From: Desulfobulbaceae bacterium
GTDB taxonomy: Bacteria; Desulfobacterota; Desulfobulbia; Desulfobulbales; Desulfocapsaceae
DNA: 33,502 nucleotides
Assembly: GCA_004796425.1 (NCBI GenBank)
Contig: QZLB01000050.1
Location: 1-33,502, forward strand
Direction of reading: 5' to 3'
Part shown: positions 32,439-33,502 of the stretch, in pieces
How positions within the stretch are numbered: the first letter of the stretch is position 1
How the letters are laid out: each line of letters begins with the position of its first letter
Translations under genes and position numbers: made by a program
The notes under the pieces: model-generated
Database searches by the model: none
What the model saw: only the letters and a program-made list of their open reading frames with translations
Told to the model about the DNA's origin: nothing

Positions 32439-32981
32439 TTAATATCGGTGTTCCGGCTTGATGGAGAATTCTCGAAAGGGGAATTGGTTGGTTTTCAAAT
32501 CATCGCAATAGTGTTTCAGGACTTCTCTAATTGAAGCAAAGGATAGCTGTTGCCATGGGATATCTTCGGGTGAGACAAGCTTAAGTTCAGAAGATTCGAA
32601 GCCGGGCTGAAAGTTGGTATCTTGAAGCATGGCCCGATACATGAAATACACCTGGTCAATGAATGGAAGATTGATCATTGCATACGGTATGATTTCAGTG
32701 AGCTCCGCACCCGCCTCCTCACGTGTTTCACGTATGGCACAGGCTCTTACACTCTCACCATTTTCAAGATAACCTGCCGGGAGTGTCCAGGTGCCAAGGG
32801 CAGGCTCAATGGCGCGTTTGCAGATGAGGATTTTCCCCTGCCAAAGGGGTATTACCCCGGCAACCATTCGGGGATTTGAATAGTGGATGGTCGAGCAGGA
32901 CTGGCAGACATATCGAGGTTTATCGTCTCCCTCGGGTATTTTAAGCTCGACCGGCCCTCCGCATGCGGAGCAGAATTTCAT
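32439..32981 (-). CDS. NUDIX hydrolase with N-terminal zinc ribbon
   Basis: The 180-residue cytoplasmic protein starts with a zinc ribbon (CSAC and CQSC; Cys4, 7, 26, 29). A NUDIX fold follows with a full NUDIX box: GYLENGESVRACAIRETREE, then AGAEL, matching Gx5Ex7REUxEExGU, so the Mg-dependent pyrophosphatase site is intact. The combination is seen in NUDIX proteins acting on NADH, ADP-ribose or other nucleoside diphosphate-linked compounds; which one cannot be told here. The start has AGGAGA about nine bases upstream. It is a single gene between the hybrid kinase and the truncated gene at the window end. Confidence 0.94.
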   Translation of the reverse strand: MKFCSACGGPVELKIPEGDDKPRYVCQSCSTIHYSNPRMVAGVIPLWQGKILICKRAIEPALGTWTLPAGYLENGESVRACAIRETREEAGAELTEIIPYAMINLPFIDQVYFMYRAMLQDTNFQPGFESSELKLVSPEDIPWQQLSFASIREVLKHYCDDLKTNQFPFREFSIKPEHRY

Positions 32982-33385
32982 CAGTGGGTTCTCCTGTCAA
33001 GTAAACGCTCATTGTTTCCTCCGTGTTCCTCGCCGGCGACCATATTGTGCTGCGAGTATGCTTTAGTTCTGAATGATTTTGGGAGTTGTTGCAATTGTTT
33101 TTTCTCTGAGCACATGCGCTTGAGGTATGGGCAGATTCAGTCAGATATCCAGATCATTAGTCTTATCTACCTGAAATGTTATGTTAAATATGTTTGTTGC
33201 GTGTGGTTTTAAAAGGGGCTAACAATAAGCCGTATAGTAGAAAAAACTACTATTAATATACAATAACACTATTATTGATTCTTGTTTGAACCTCCTTACT
33301 GTGTTCTCTAACGAGGAACAAGAACTCAGAGAAGAGATCGGGAAGAAGAGAACCAAATAGATAAAAATAAATAACGGAGGATGTC
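32982..33385. other. 404-base AT-rich divergent gap
   Basis: The gap lies between the NUDIX gene (minus) and the partial gene (plus). It is notably AT-rich towards 33385. It contains the small hairpin at 33234-33253 and a purine-rich leader. I see no reliable promoter hexamers; the start-proximal sequence has a strong GGAGG. Confidence 0.5.
33234..33253. other. Hairpin with A6 loop upstream of the last gene
   Basis: ATAGTAG (33234-33240) and CTACTAT (33247-33253) form a 7-base perfect inverted repeat around AAAAAA. It lies in AT-rich sequence about 130 bases before the last gene and could be an operator rather than a terminator, since no long T tract follows on either strand. Confidence 0.4.
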
Positions 33386-33502
33386 ATGAGAGGAGAAACT
33401 ATATCAAGCGTATATCAGACAGTTGAATGGGTACGGGACGAAAACGGTAAAGAATTTGCCTGTTACCAGGATGCGGTAGGCGACGATGGCAGGATTGATG
33501 AG
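33386..33502 (+). CDS. Unidentified protein, 5' fragment (39 codons, runs off window)
   Basis: ATG 33386 is preceded by GGAGG at the ideal distance, and the frame stays open to the window end. The 39 residues (starting MRGETISSVYQTVEWVRDEN) are hydrophilic and acidic, with no signal peptide or recognised motif. The good ribosome site makes a real gene likely, but the product cannot be named. Confidence 0.6.
   Translation, partial: MRGETISSVYQTVEWVRDENGKEFACYQDAVGDDGRIDE

Noticed and set aside
32337-32534. Plus-strand open frame next to the NUDIX gene
   Set aside because: It overlaps the NUDIX C terminus on the other strand, has no ribosome site and no recognisable product.

Overview
The window looks like chromosome of a free-living or host-associated Gram-negative proteobacterium of moderate GC, most likely a gammaproteobacterium. 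The envelope genes (autotransporter, outer-membrane barrel, lipoprotein, several signal peptides) fix the Gram-negative type. The dense array of two-component, PAS, PilZ, CheB/CheR and partner-switching genes suggests a sensing-rich environmental lifestyle. The class assignment is inference. I saw no tRNA, rRNA, CRISPR array, intact insertion sequence or phage gene.

Layout. 1-3293 (minus strand): the 5' part of a mitochondrial-type aconitase gene, and tex. 3473-7303 (plus): a tightly packed unit of a type-I ABC exporter with a very unusual ATPase domain, a cyclic-nucleotide-binding-like protein, an RsbW-like anti-sigma kinase and a STAS anti-anti-sigma protein. 7300-11968 (minus, converging with a 4-base overlap): a CHASE2-SpoIIE phosphatase, a secreted DUF4384 protein and a caspase-like lipoprotein. 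Together these seven genes look like one membrane-signalling and export system built on a Ser/Thr partner switch. 12313-15737 (plus): a PilZ protein, a small membrane-anchored protein, a zinc-ribbon/trypsin-like protease and a SAM methyltransferase. 15734-18091 (minus): an autotransporter with RTX-like and Asn-rich beta-helix repeats.

18379-26731 (plus) is a signalling block. It holds a stand-alone cobalamin-binding protein carrying the CarH-type photoreceptor signatures, a soluble PAS histidine kinase 3 bases downstream, a NarL/LuxR-type response regulator, a CheB-CheR-PAS fusion, a PAS-PAS hybrid kinase and a small helical protein of unknown function. Upstream of the CheB-CheR gene is a 55-bp element present twice (44 of 55 bases identical, no gaps), a plausible target of the neighbouring LuxR-type regulator. 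A reasonable model is a B12-based light or cobalamin sensor feeding a two-component pathway that controls the CheB-CheR/hybrid-kinase pair.

27059-28255 is an MFS transporter. 28283-29981 (minus) encodes three small exported proteins. 30182-32182 is a membrane hybrid histidine kinase with a Cys/His-rich PAS domain. 32439-32981 is a zinc-ribbon NUDIX hydrolase. A truncated unknown gene starts at 33386. Several genes are best read with starts downstream of the longest possible ORF, and two convergent pairs share a 4-base tail overlap.
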